In this document: positions 8,795-17,619 of the stretch, piece by piece | Numbering within the stretch: the stretch's first letter is position 1 | How the letters are laid out: the number at the start of each line of letters is the position of its first letter | NCBI RefSeq assembly: GCF_016102005.1 | Contig: NZ_JACFPL010000001.1 | Span: 682,001 to 746,000 of the forward strand | Length of the DNA: 64,000 bases | DNA from: Bifidobacterium choladohabitans | GTDB lineage: Bacteria; Actinomycetota; Actinomycetes; Actinomycetales; Bifidobacteriaceae | Reading direction: 5' to 3' | Position numbers and translations under genes: made by a program | The notes under the pieces: model-generated | The model's database searches: none | The model's input: the letters and a program-made list of their open reading frames with translations, nothing else | Told to the model about the DNA's origin: nothing

Positions 8795-10864
8795 ATGGAG
8801 GGCAAGTCCCTTTCCCTGGGTAGATCACTGGCAGGAACCGGGGCCGCAGGACCGACAGGCGGGGGTGGCTCGCAAACCGCAGGTCGAGCCAAGGCACGCA
8901 CTCCTGGCCTGGCCTCCCTGGTGCGATCCTTTCTGCATGAGCATCGGTCCTCCTACACGGTCATGGTCCTGGCGGTCATGGCCGCCTCGGTCCTTACCAG
9001 CGCCTGGGCCCAGGTAGCCATTGCCGCCCGGAAGGGCGACGGGATGCCAGATACTCGCGCAATGAATTCCTACGACCGCGCTATGACCCTGTCCTTACAA
9101 GACGGCGCTACACTAATATCCATAATGTACGCCTGCATATGCGGGTTCGTCTCCATCTTCCTCGTCATCACCTCTGTGGGGTTCCTGATCGAGCGCCGTC
9201 GTCGCGAGTACGCCATGATGCGGCTTTCAGGCGCTTCTCCCCGCACGGTGAGACTCATCTCCCTGTTGGAATTCATGATTCCGGTAGGTTTGGCCGCCCT
9301 CGTGGGCAGTTTGGCGGGATGCCTGCTGGTGCCCGCATTCGCCAAGTCTCTGATTAACTCAGGCTTTGAAGCGCTGGAAATGACCGCGCATCCCCACCCC
9401 ATGGGGATTGTCCTCGCCTTCGCCGGGATACTCCTGGCAGGCCTCTTAGGAACCTGGTTCGCTGCCAGAAGGATTACCGCCATCTCTCCCATCGAGGCCC
9501 TGCAGGACTCGGGAAATCGGTCAGGAACCAAGTCAATCGGCCCTCTTCGCCTGATAATCGCCCTGGCCGGCCTAGCTGGAGGACTGGCCATGGTCTATCA
9601 CCGCTTCAAGGGCATGGACATTGAAATCCAGATCATGGCCTCGACCGGCTGTCTGCTCGTCATCATCGGCGCCCTGGCCCCTGTCCTGGTTCCGGCCTGT
9701 GCCAACCTGATCGGCATCCCCTTCCAACTGGCCTTCCGAGGCGCCGGTCTTCTGGCACGGCAAAGGGCGCGGAAGGAAAACCGGAGCTCCACCGCCGTCG
9801 CGGTGCCGATCATCCTGATGCTGGTCATCGTGACCGGAGTGATAGCCCTGGGACGGTCCAGCTGGGCGCAAGAAGCCATAAGCCGGTATAAGCCGGTCGC
9901 TGCCGAAATCATGATCACAACAGATACCAAAGACACCAGGGATCTGGACCGGCAACTTCGCTCGTCCGCAGATGTAGGATCCGCCGTCACCTACAGCAAA
10001 GAATCTTGGAGAAGAGCGGGCAACACAGACAGCAAAAGCGATGCACCTTTCATCAGTGCCATGCACATCAACAAAAGCGGCAAGGCGCTTGACACGATCA
10101 GTCCTGCTTTCATCACAGGCTCGGCTGCAGACCTGGGACCAGGTAAGGTCGCCATATCGAAAGGCCACAGTCAGGAAAAGAATCCCCTCGGACGCACGCT
10201 GACCTTAATCGACAAAAACGAAAAGCGCCACACGCTGACCATCACCGCCATTGTTGACATGACACCGACAGGGCAGACAGGCGAGTACCTGATCATGGAT
10301 GACAGCCTGTCACAACTGGCTCCCGACAACCGTGGGTTGACTACCTTAGTCAGGACCGCTCCCCGAGTCCAGACAAACGATTTGATCAGTAAGCTCAACG
10401 CTTCATGGGACAGCAAGGGCATCAAGGCCTGCACCAAGAAGGAGTACATTCGTTCCGACATCCAAAGGTCACAGAAAGTGCAGCGGGCCATGCCCCAGAT
10501 AGCGAACGGGGCCATCGTCCTGACGGCCATATTTCTGATCCAGGCATGCGCCATCGCGGTCAATGAGCGTCGCCAGGAGAATCGTAGAATGCAGGCTGCC
10601 GGTGTTTCACGTGGAACATTGGTCTGCTCCTCGATTTGGGAGTCAGTAATCGATGCTCTTTCGGCCATCCTTCTTTCAGCCCTGGCCATGGCGGGGGTGC
10701 TGGCCGTCATCTTCCATCAGTTGTCCGACCAGGTAGACATGAGCGTCGTGCCTCTCCCCTACGGCTACTTCCTGACCATGGCCCTCTGGGCGATAGGCCT
10801 GGCTGCTGCGGCCTCAGGCCTGTACAGCTGGTTCAGCTCTCGGGCAGATACGATTCGAAGATGA
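8795..10864 (+). CDS. FtsX-type ABC transporter permease, orphan
   Basis: A 689-residue permease with two FtsX-type modules. A short cytoplasmic N-terminus leads into a first membrane segment (residues ~48-70), followed by a block of three segments with the characteristic LIERRRREYAMMRLSGASPRTV loop. A central span pair precedes a large soluble extracytoplasmic domain (about residues 350-565), and three more segments end the protein with a second ERRQENRRMQAAGVSRGTL loop. Such permeases pair with a LolD/MacB-type ATPase for peptide resistance or lipoprotein work, but none is adjacent. The ATG at 8795 is chosen over the frame start at 8777 because AAAGGAG lies six bases upstream. The end overlaps the convergent phosphodiesterase gene by 32 bases. 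Confidence 0.85.
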   Translation: MEGKSLSLGRSLAGTGAAGPTGGGGSQTAGRAKARTPGLASLVRSFLHEHRSSYTVMVLAVMAASVLTSAWAQVAIAARKGDGMPDTRAMNSYDRAMTLSLQDGATLISIMYACICGFVSIFLVITSVGFLIERRRREYAMMRLSGASPRTVRLISLLEFMIPVGLAALVGSLAGCLLVPAFAKSLINSGFEALEMTAHPHPMGIVLAFAGILLAGLLGTWFAARRITAISPIEALQDSGNRSGTKSIGPLRLIIALAGLAGGLAMVYHRFKGMDIEIQIMASTGCLLVIIGALAPVLVPACANLIGIPFQLAFRGAGLLARQRARKENRSSTAVAVPIILMLVIVTGVIALGRSSWAQEAISRYKPVAAEIMITTDTKDTRDLDRQLRSSADVGSAVTYSKESWRRAGNTDSKSDAPFISAMHINKSGKALDTISPAFITGSAADLGPGKVAISKGHSQEKNPLGRTLTLIDKNEKRHTLTITAIVDMTPTGQTGEYLIMDDSLSQLAPDNRGLTTLVRTAPRVQTNDLISKLNASWDSKGIKACTKKEYIRSDIQRSQKVQRAMPQIANGAIVLTAIFLIQACAIAVNERRQENRRMQAAGVSRGTLVCSSIWESVIDALSAILLSALAMAGVLAVIFHQLSDQVDMSVVPLPYGYFLTMALWAIGLAAAASGLYSWFSSRADTIRR

Positions 10865-11918
10865 TGCCGTCGAAGTCCGGGCTGGCCGCCTCCTGCGCGC
10901 GCTCGGAACGGACGGTCCAGGCGATGGGCGTCCCACCCAGGAATCGATAGAGCCGCATGGGCATTGAGTGCCCGCTGTGCCACTCGCAGGCCACGAAGTC
11001 CGGCCGCCCCAGCCAATTGAAGAGGAGGGACCCGGCCATCCAGCGCACAGCCGAGGAACATGTGTCTACGCGACCGTGGTAGGGGGCGACCAGTTGTCCC
11101 CTAGTGACGCCTGGGTGGTGAACCCGATACCAGGCAAGGGCCAGGACATTGAAGGACTCAATCACATAAGGACCCTGGTATTGAGACAGGAGGGCATCGG
11201 TGCGGTGCATAAGCTCCCGATCCAAGCCCCGGTCCATCTTGATCTCGACGACCAGGGGCACCCGGCCATCCACCAGAGCGAGCACATCAGACAGAAGAGG
11301 CACATGCTGCACTTCAGAATCGTCGAGACTCTCGTCCTCTCCCTCCGTTTCGGGACCGCCATCGTGGTCGGCAGAACCCGGAATCTCTTCCACGGACTCA
11401 AAAGCCTGGGCTGGGCTTGGGCACAGGGGAATCCTCCGCAGCTGATCGTAGGTCAGGTCCGCAACTGCTCGATTGACACCAGCCACCCGCCGCAGATCTC
11501 CATCGTGGATGACCACCACCTGGCCATCACGGCTGAGATGGACATCCAACTCAATCCCGTAGCCGGCCCTGCAGGCCGCTTCGAAGGCAGCCAGCGAATT
11601 TTCGGGCGCCACCACCCGATGGGGATTGGCCGGAGCCGAAGCGTGCCTACCTAGGGGTTTAACAGACGCAACCTTCAGGCAATCATGAATACGGTGCAAG
11701 TAGGCGGTCTGTTCAGCGTCGGGATTGGTCGTCTCCATCCCCGAGCCAGCATCGTGCAGACCCCTATGAGCATATGGATGCAGCGACAGTCCAGCAGGCT
11801 TTCTTCGGCCCGCAACCACCGAAAGGCCAGGAGCCAGGGCCCAGCACCAGGCTCCAAAAACCCCGAATCCCAGACCCAGTGCGACCTTGCCGGCCAATCG
11901 TGCTTTGGACCCCATCAT
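10833..11918 (-). CDS. Membrane-anchored glycerophosphodiester phosphodiesterase
   Basis: Hydrolyses glycerophosphodiesters to glycerol-3-phosphate and an alcohol. The 361-residue protein has an N-terminal membrane segment (about 10-35), the first catalytic motif AHRG (His51, Arg52), then PENSLAAFEAACRAGYGIELDVHLSRDG with the metal-binding Glu123 and Asp125, and HDGD with the second catalytic His138. Between AHRG and PENS is an insertion of about 45 residues, whereas these motifs are normally almost contiguous. Start codons at 11918 and 11915 follow GGAGG. The 3' end overlaps the convergent permease gene by 32 bases. Confidence 0.88.
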   Translation of the reverse strand: MMGSKARLAGKVALGLGFGVFGAWCWALAPGLSVVAGRRKPAGLSLHPYAHRGLHDAGSGMETTNPDAEQTAYLHRIHDCLKVASVKPLGRHASAPANPHRVVAPENSLAAFEAACRAGYGIELDVHLSRDGQVVVIHDGDLRRVAGVNRAVADLTYDQLRRIPLCPSPAQAFESVEEIPGSADHDGGPETEGEDESLDDSEVQHVPLLSDVLALVDGRVPLVVEIKMDRGLDRELMHRTDALLSQYQGPYVIESFNVLALAWYRVHHPGVTRGQLVAPYHGRVDTCSSAVRWMAGSLLFNWLGRPDFVACEWHSGHSMPMRLYRFLGGTPIAWTVRSERAQEAASPDFDGIIFESYLPES

Positions 11919-12096
11919 CGCCTCCAGCCATCAGCTACTTCACTACCCACGCTAGCATCGCAGGAGGCCGGACGCGCTTTGCCGGCTTGACTTCAAGCTG
12001 CTTCAAGGCCTTATCCTTGAACAAGCAGATTAGAGAGGCATGCCCCGCCTTTAACCAACTCCGTCAAGCAATCTGCCAAGAAAGAAGCACAATACC

Positions 12097-12957
12097 ATGC
12101 AGAACGATTCATCCACTGCCGTCCCGTCCGTCAAGCTCAACAACGGCGTCCTCATGCCCATGGAGGGCTTCGGCGTCTACCAGATCGCCGACCTGGACGA
12201 GTGCCGCCGCTCGGTTCTGGATGCTCTGGAAACCGGGTACCGGGCCATCGACACGGCCCAGGCCTATGGAAACGAGCAGGCCGTCGGAGATGCCCTGGCC
12301 CAGAGCGGCCTCGACCGCGACCAGGTCTTCCTGACCACCAAGGTCTGGATCACCAACTACGGGTACGACAAGACCAAGGCCTCGATCGAGGAGTCCTTGA
12401 AGAAGCTGGGGACTGACCACCTGGACCTGGTCCTCCTTCACCAGCCCTTCAACGACTACTACGCAGCCTGGCACGCCCTTGAGGATCTCTATGACCAGGG
12501 GGTCCTGCGCGCCATCGGAGTCTCGAACTTCTATGCCGACCGCTATGTGGACCTGGTCAAGTTCAACAGAATCGTCCCGGCCGTCAACCAGCTGGAGACC
12601 CACGTCTTCCACCAGCGCCCCCAGGAACGCACCTACATGGACAAGTACGGCACCCGGATCGAATCCTGGGGACCCTTCGCCGAGGGCCGCCAGGGTATGT
12701 TCACCAACCCGACCCTGACCGAAATCGGACAAGCGCACGGCCGGACCGCAGCCCAGGTGGCCCTGCGCTTCCTGGTCCAGGACGGGGTCATCATCATCCC
12801 GAAGACCACCCACCGCGAGCGCATGCGCGAGAACCTCGACATCTGGGACTTCCAGCTCAGCGACCAGGAGATGGACCGGCTGCGTGCCATGGACACCGGC
12901 AAATCCGCTTTCATGAACCATGAGGATCCTGAAACCGTTGAGGACTTCGCCGGCTGA
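12097..12957 (+). CDS. Aldo/keto reductase (2,5-diketogluconate reductase-like)
   Basis: NADPH-dependent reductase of the AKR superfamily, 286 residues, cytosolic. The catalytic tetrad is visible: Asp52 and Tyr57 in AIDTAQAYGNE, Lys82 in TTKVW, His115 in LLHQPF. The cofactor-binding end IIIPKTTHRERMREN is intact. The pattern fits the AKR5 group (2,5-diketo-D-gluconate or methylglyoxal reduction), but the substrate cannot be set from sequence. It stands alone between a divergent phosphodiesterase and a convergent kinase gene, with a weak AAAGAAG ribosome binding site. Confidence 0.93.
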   Translation: MQNDSSTAVPSVKLNNGVLMPMEGFGVYQIADLDECRRSVLDALETGYRAIDTAQAYGNEQAVGDALAQSGLDRDQVFLTTKVWITNYGYDKTKASIEESLKKLGTDHLDLVLLHQPFNDYYAAWHALEDLYDQGVLRAIGVSNFYADRYVDLVKFNRIVPAVNQLETHVFHQRPQERTYMDKYGTRIESWGPFAEGRQGMFTNPTLTEIGQAHGRTAAQVALRFLVQDGVIIIPKTTHRERMRENLDIWDFQLSDQEMDRLRAMDTGKSAFMNHEDPETVEDFAG

Positions 12958-13007
12958 TTCAGCATCAGAGAGTATCTGTATCTATCCAGGATGGATGGGC
13001 TCTCAGC

Positions 13008-14726
13008 CTAGGCTTCGCCGTTGCGTCGCCGACGCTTGAGGGCCCGGTGCTTAATCAGGATGTCCAGAACTATCCAGACCGAAAGAATGAAGGCCACTAC
13101 GTATCCCAGCATGCTGACCACCGGGATACCGAAGACCACCGGCTTGATGCGGGCGAAGTAGACGATTGAAGAGCCCACATAGAGGCCGACGACAATGAGG
13201 GCCATGGTCAGCCTGTTGACCATGTCAGACAGCTGCTGCAGGGGTTCCTCAGAGCCTACAAGCTGCACATTGGCGCGCAGCTGGCCGCGGGTCAGCATCT
13301 TGGTTGCGGTCTGGGACTCAGCCAGGGCACCCAAAAGCCCATGCAAAGCCAGGTCGCCCTGGATTCCAAGCTTCCGGGTCTCCTCCTTGAGGATGGATCC
13401 TGTGCCCTGGCTGTAGGCGACATGATCGGTGATGATCTGCACGATGTTGGCCTCGGGCAGGAACTCATCCAGGAGTCCTTCAAGGGTGACCAGGCAGCGT
13501 GCCACCATGGTGACCGACCCCGGCACCTTGATGCCATGCCGGGCGGCCAGCTTCATAACGGCATTGACGTATTCGGCGATGTCCAGATCGGCCAGATCCA
13601 GCTTGCCGAAACGCTGGACGACCGCATCCAGGTCGGCCAAAAGATAGGGGTAGTCCTCGGCCCTGGCCTCGCCCGTGCCGGCGAAGCGGAGCAATCCCTG
13701 GGCAAGGGCCGGTGAATCCTCGCGGCCTACTGCAAAAATCATGTCCTTCAAGGCCGATTTGGTCACCTTGTCCAGGCGGCCGACCATTCCAAGGTCTATC
13801 AGCACTATGCAGCCATCGCGGATGATGATGTTGCCGGGGTGCGGATCGGCGTGGAAGAAGCCCCGGTCCATGATCTGGGTGGCATAGTTGTCGACCAGCT
13901 TGGTGCCTATCTCCTTCAGGTCATAGCCCTGAGCCACCAGTTGGGCAGGCCGTGAGAGGGATATCCCGTCGATGTATTCCATCACCACCACATGCTTGGT
14001 GCACAGTTCGGGATAGGGCTTCGGGCAGTCGATGTAGGCGTAAGCGTCGCAGAAATCCTTGAACTCCGCCAGATTCGCGGCCTCCTGCTGGAAGTCGACC
14101 TCGGACTGGAAGGTCTCCCAGAGTTCCTCGACCACCCCGCGGATGTCAATCACCTGGGTACTGCGAACGAACCGGGAGGCCCACTTGACCATGCTGCGCA
14201 GAATGTCGATGTCCTGGGCCATGGTCTCTTGTATCCCTGGGCGCTGGACCTTGACGGCCACATCCTCACCACTGACCAGGCGGGCACGATGCACCTGCGC
14301 CAGGGAGGCCGACCCCAAGGGGACAGGGTCTATGGAGGAGAAGATCTGGTCGAGCGGACGGCCATACTCGGTGGCCAGGGTGCTGGTCACCACGGAATAC
14401 GGGATGGGATCCGCGTCGGCGCGTAGCTTGGAGAGCTCGCGGCAGAAAGCCTCCGGCAGAATCTCCGAACGCATGGAAAGAATCTGGCCCACCTTGACGA
14501 AAGTGGGCCCGAGCGCTTCGAACAATCGACGCATGGTGACCGGGGTCAGACCGTGGATGATGTCGAACCGGTTGGCGATGCGGATCATCTCGGCCAGTCG
14601 ACGGGCCCTGCCACGCCTGTGCCGAATCCTTCCTGCCGCCCCCTGCCGCTCTCCCGTGCCGACCCCGAAGAGGCCGATGGTCTGCACCGGGGCATCATGT
14701 CCGTTCATGGCATCCATACTCACCAC
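13008..14726 (-). CDS. ABC1/UbiB-family atypical kinase
   Basis: A 572-residue protein of the ABC1/AarF/UbiB family. Visible are the KxGQ motif in GPTFVKVGQILSMRSE, the Ala-rich loop LGSASLAQVHRA that replaces the usual glycine-rich loop, the catalytic segment FFHADPHPGNIIIRDG, the metal-binding LIDLGMVG, and two C-terminal membrane spans before a basic tail. Family members support quinone or lipid metabolism as ATPases or kinases. Bifidobacteria generally lack ubiquinone, so the substrate is open. The start could be the GTG at 14726 or the ATG at 14717. The phasin-like gene upstream is on the same strand and may be co-transcribed. Confidence 0.9.
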   Translation of the reverse strand: MVSMDAMNGHDAPVQTIGLFGVGTGERQGAAGRIRHRRGRARRLAEMIRIANRFDIIHGLTPVTMRRLFEALGPTFVKVGQILSMRSEILPEAFCRELSKLRADADPIPYSVVTSTLATEYGRPLDQIFSSIDPVPLGSASLAQVHRARLVSGEDVAVKVQRPGIQETMAQDIDILRSMVKWASRFVRSTQVIDIRGVVEELWETFQSEVDFQQEAANLAEFKDFCDAYAYIDCPKPYPELCTKHVVVMEYIDGISLSRPAQLVAQGYDLKEIGTKLVDNYATQIMDRGFFHADPHPGNIIIRDGCIVLIDLGMVGRLDKVTKSALKDMIFAVGREDSPALAQGLLRFAGTGEARAEDYPYLLADLDAVVQRFGKLDLADLDIAEYVNAVMKLAARHGIKVPGSVTMVARCLVTLEGLLDEFLPEANIVQIITDHVAYSQGTGSILKEETRKLGIQGDLALHGLLGALAESQTATKMLTRGQLRANVQLVGSEEPLQQLSDMVNRLTMALIVVGLYVGSSIVYFARIKPVVFGIPVVSMLGYVVAFILSVWIVLDILIKHRALKRRRRNGEA

Positions 14727-14810
14727 TCACCTGCGTCCTTTATCCGCATGGCCGACCAGCGGCAGGCATTCCGGCGCAGACGACCGACGCTGACAGTAAA
14801 TTGACTGCTT

Positions 14811-15182
14811 TCAGCCCTGCTGACCCGCGATGGGATCATTGGAGGTGATGGGAATGGACCCTGACCGACGATTCGGCATTGGCGCCAGGGGCTCGTGGTC
14901 GGGACGGCGGGAATCAGGAGCAACATGAGTCGCAGGCCTGGGCGCGCCAGCAGCCGGTGCAGGTGCGCTGTCAGCAGGAGCGGGAGCAGGTGCAGGAGCG
15001 GGAGGGTTCTGTCTGTTCCGCTTGAGCTCAGTGTTGAGAATCTTTCCCTGCTCGACCGTCAGCTCACCCTTCTTGACCAGGTTGTCAATGACCTCCTGGC
15101 CCTTCTCCACGCCTGTGGCCAAGGCTCCGATGCCAGCCAGAAGCACCTTGTGCAATCCGTCACCGATATGCAAATCCGACAT
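14811..15182 (-). CDS. Phasin-like small protein with Pro/Ala-rich tail
   Basis: A 123-residue protein whose first half (LHKVLLAGIGALATGVEKGQ, then VIDNLVKKGELTVEQGK) resembles the PhaF/PhaI-type 'phasin family' helix with its short hydrophobic N-terminus. The second half is a low-complexity Pro/Ala stretch ending in a polar tail. The start at 15182 follows GGGAGG with six-base spacing, better than the ATG at 15203. Polyhydroxyalkanoate granules are not expected in bifidobacteria, so a membrane- or nucleoid-associated structural role is as likely. It lies upstream of the ABC1 kinase on the same strand, a pairing that may be functional. Confidence 0.75.
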   Translation of the reverse strand: MSDLHIGDGLHKVLLAGIGALATGVEKGQEVIDNLVKKGELTVEQGKILNTELKRNRQNPPAPAPAPAPADSAPAPAAGAPRPATHVAPDSRRPDHEPLAPMPNRRSGSIPITSNDPIAGQQG

Positions 15183-15398
15183 GATATGCCTCCCAGCATT
15201 CATACGCCCTTGAAGTACCGGGCTCTTTTGACCGCCAAGAGACGAGCGGCCGTCTCTCTTTACAGTCTAGCCGGTTATCATTGACCGATCCGATTCGACA
15301 CCATGGCAAGAGGGACCGCAACGTCTCTCCCCTGGCACTGTCCCCGACCGCTGATCAGAATCTGCGCAGGACCCGCAGGCGGAACTGCAGGCTCCCCT

Positions 15399-16229
15399 TC
15401 ATCTGGGCCTGGAGGCTGCGATACGGCTGGCCTGATCTGCCAGGGAGTCCAGGCGCTCCAGCTCGCTCCGGCTCTTCTGGTCCATGGCAGTCTTCATCTG
15501 GGCGAAGGTGCCCTGGCCGTACCGCCTTTCGGCTGCCCCCTCGATAAGGAAGTCCGTGATGGCCGGGTTCTTCGGCAGCAGCGACCCGTGCATATAGGTG
15601 CCGATGACCTTCTTCCATCGGGCCCCCTCGGTGTGGTCCTTGCCGTTGTTGCCGCGTCCATCCTCGGTCACCATGCCCAGGGGTTGGGCCCCCTCACCCA
15701 GGTAGGTCAGGCCCGAATGGTTCTCGTAGCCGACCACCCTGCCGAAGTCCTCTGCCTGCTCCACCAGGTTGCCGATCATCCGCTCGGGCTTGGCAATGGT
15801 GTGCACGTCAAGAATGCCGACCCCCTCCAGGCGCTCATGGTCGGAGGTCTCGAAATAATGGCCGAAGAGCTGATAGAGCCCGCAGATCATCAGCATGGGC
15901 ACATCCTGGTCGGCCAGATCGTGCAGAAGACCGCCCCGCTCCCGCAGGTCGTCGATGATCCGTTCCTGGCCATGGTCCTGGCCGCCGCCGCCCAGAATCA
16001 TATCGATCCGCTCCGGCCAGGCATCGCCGGGATCGTAATAGCGGACCGTGGGACGGAATCCGTACAGCTCAGCCCTGCGGGTCACGCTGAGAATGTTGCC
16101 CGAATCCCCGTAGATGTTCATGTCGCGGTGGTAGAGGGAGAGGATCTGCAGCGGCGGATGGTTTCCCACGGCCTCGGCCTTATCCTGCGTCTGCGGCATT
16201 CCTGTGCTCCTTTTGGCTCGCTCGCTCAT
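15399..16229 (-). CDS. gatD: GatD glutamine amidotransferase subunit of lipid II isoglutaminyl synthase
   Basis: Supplies ammonia for amidation of D-Glu in peptidoglycan stems, working with MurT. The 276-residue class I (CobB/CobQ-like) glutaminase shows LGGGGQDHGQE, the nucleophile Cys116 in LMICGLYQLFGHYF and His214 in YMHGSLLPKNP. The first 25 residues are a polar extension before LQILSLYHRDMNIYGD. Its ATG overlaps the murT stop (ATGA), so the two subunits are made together. The C-terminus carries a charged helix not essential to the fold. Confidence 0.94.
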   Translation of the reverse strand: MSERAKRSTGMPQTQDKAEAVGNHPPLQILSLYHRDMNIYGDSGNILSVTRRAELYGFRPTVRYYDPGDAWPERIDMILGGGGQDHGQERIIDDLRERGGLLHDLADQDVPMLMICGLYQLFGHYFETSDHERLEGVGILDVHTIAKPERMIGNLVEQAEDFGRVVGYENHSGLTYLGEGAQPLGMVTEDGRGNNGKDHTEGARWKKVIGTYMHGSLLPKNPAITDFLIEGAAERRYGQGTFAQMKTAMDQKSRSELERLDSLADQASRIAASRPR

Positions 16230-17617
16230 GCGCCCACCCCGGCATCGTCCACGCTCGTGATCCTGCCGAGGGCGGACCGAAGCCGGAGCATCGACGTGTA
16301 AGTGCAGTAGATTCGCTTGGGTCGGCCTGGGTGCACCTCAAGGAAGGCTGTCAGCGCCCGATCCAGGTCGGTCTCGATCGCCTCCGTAGGCACCTGGTCA
16401 TAGGCCAGGCGCAGGGCCATGTCGTAGGCCCGGGTGCCGGAGACCATGGCCACACCGGTATCCCTGAGCGAGGTGAAGTCCACATCCCAGAGCCAGCTCA
16501 TGTCACGCCCGTCCGCATACTCGTCGCGGATGGCGATCATGGTGTCCTGCCCGGCAGGGTCGAAGGAGGACAGGGCCAGACGGAAGCCCATGGGGTTCTT
16601 GACCAGGACCAGCTCAACCGGCGCGCCCTGGTAGGTGATGACCTCCCCGCGGCCGAAGGCGGGCGTGACCTTGGACAGGGCATCCATGAGCGCTGCATCA
16701 TCAGGCTCCCCGTCCTCCAGAACGACCCTCACCAACGCCAAGGCAGCGGCCGCATTGTAGAGGTTGTAGACGCCCTCCAGACGCAGGTCGGTCTCCAGAA
16801 GCCGCCCATCCAGGCGGAAGGCGGCCCGGTGGTCCATGACCCTTTCCAGGGTCACCTCGGCCGGTAGCCGGTGACCGGGGCGAATCGGGCGGGAGGTGCT
16901 GGCCGCACCGGCACCATGGGCACCCCGATCCGAGGCATGCATGTCGTCATCAGTGGGGAAATAGCTCAGCAGATCGTCTGACAGACCGAAGTAGGCCACG
17001 CCGGTCTGGGCCGGCGTCTGGGCGGCCAACCTGGCGATGCGCGGATCCTCACGGTTGAGGACCACCGTGCCCGTAGTGGCCTGAGCCACCTGACCCAGCA
17101 GCCGGGCAGTGGTATCGATTTCCCCAAACCGGTCCAGTTGGTCACGCATGACATTGAGCAGGAGGGCGTAGCGGGGCTTGACCTGCCGCACAAAGTGGAC
17201 CGCATAGGCCTCGTCCAACTCCAGGACGGCAATATCGGCATGCAGCCGGCCGGAGAGCCCCAGAGTGGAAACCAAGGCCGAGACCACGCCACGGGTGAAG
17301 TTGGACCCGGTCGGATTGGTGAAGACCTTGAGGCCCAGGGATTCCAGCATGGAGGCGACCATTCGGGTGGTGGTGGTCTTGCCGTTGGTCCCCGAGACCA
17401 GGACCACACCACGGGGCAGCCCCGACAGGGTCCTGGCCAGGAAGCCCGGGTCGATCCGCTCCACCACCTTGCCAGGCAGGGCCGAACCGCCGTGATGGGA
17501 CAGACGCGAAACGAGGCGCACCACCTTGCCGACCAGAAGGGCCAGGAGCGAGCGCCAAGACCGACGGGGACGACCGGGCTGATCGGCAGGCTGCGCCTTG
17601 GAAGTCTTGGACCGCAT
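16226..17617 (-). CDS. murT: MurT ligase subunit of lipid II isoglutaminyl synthase
   Basis: Mur-ligase-fold partner of GatD that activates the D-Glu carboxylate of lipid II with ATP. In the 463-residue protein the P-loop GTNGKTTTTRM is at 76-86, the central LELDEAYAV and NVMRDQLDRFGE segments are typical, and the C-terminal domain has LVKNPMGFRLAL and RAYDMALRLAYD. The segment where firmicute MurT proteins carry a four-Cys zinc ribbon (about residues 205-270) has no cysteine here and is partly low-complexity. GGAGGGG precedes the ATG, which lies two bases after the dnaB stop. Confidence 0.93.
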   Translation of the reverse strand: MRSKTSKAQPADQPGRPRRSWRSLLALLVGKVVRLVSRLSHHGGSALPGKVVERIDPGFLARTLSGLPRGVVLVSGTNGKTTTTRMVASMLESLGLKVFTNPTGSNFTRGVVSALVSTLGLSGRLHADIAVLELDEAYAVHFVRQVKPRYALLLNVMRDQLDRFGEIDTTARLLGQVAQATTGTVVLNREDPRIARLAAQTPAQTGVAYFGLSDDLLSYFPTDDDMHASDRGAHGAGAASTSRPIRPGHRLPAEVTLERVMDHRAAFRLDGRLLETDLRLEGVYNLYNAAAALALVRVVLEDGEPDDAALMDALSKVTPAFGRGEVITYQGAPVELVLVKNPMGFRLALSSFDPAGQDTMIAIRDEYADGRDMSWLWDVDFTSLRDTGVAMVSGTRAYDMALRLAYDQVPTEAIETDLDRALTAFLEVHPGRPKRIYCTYTSMLRLRSALGRITSVDDAGVGA

Positions 17618-17619
17618 GA

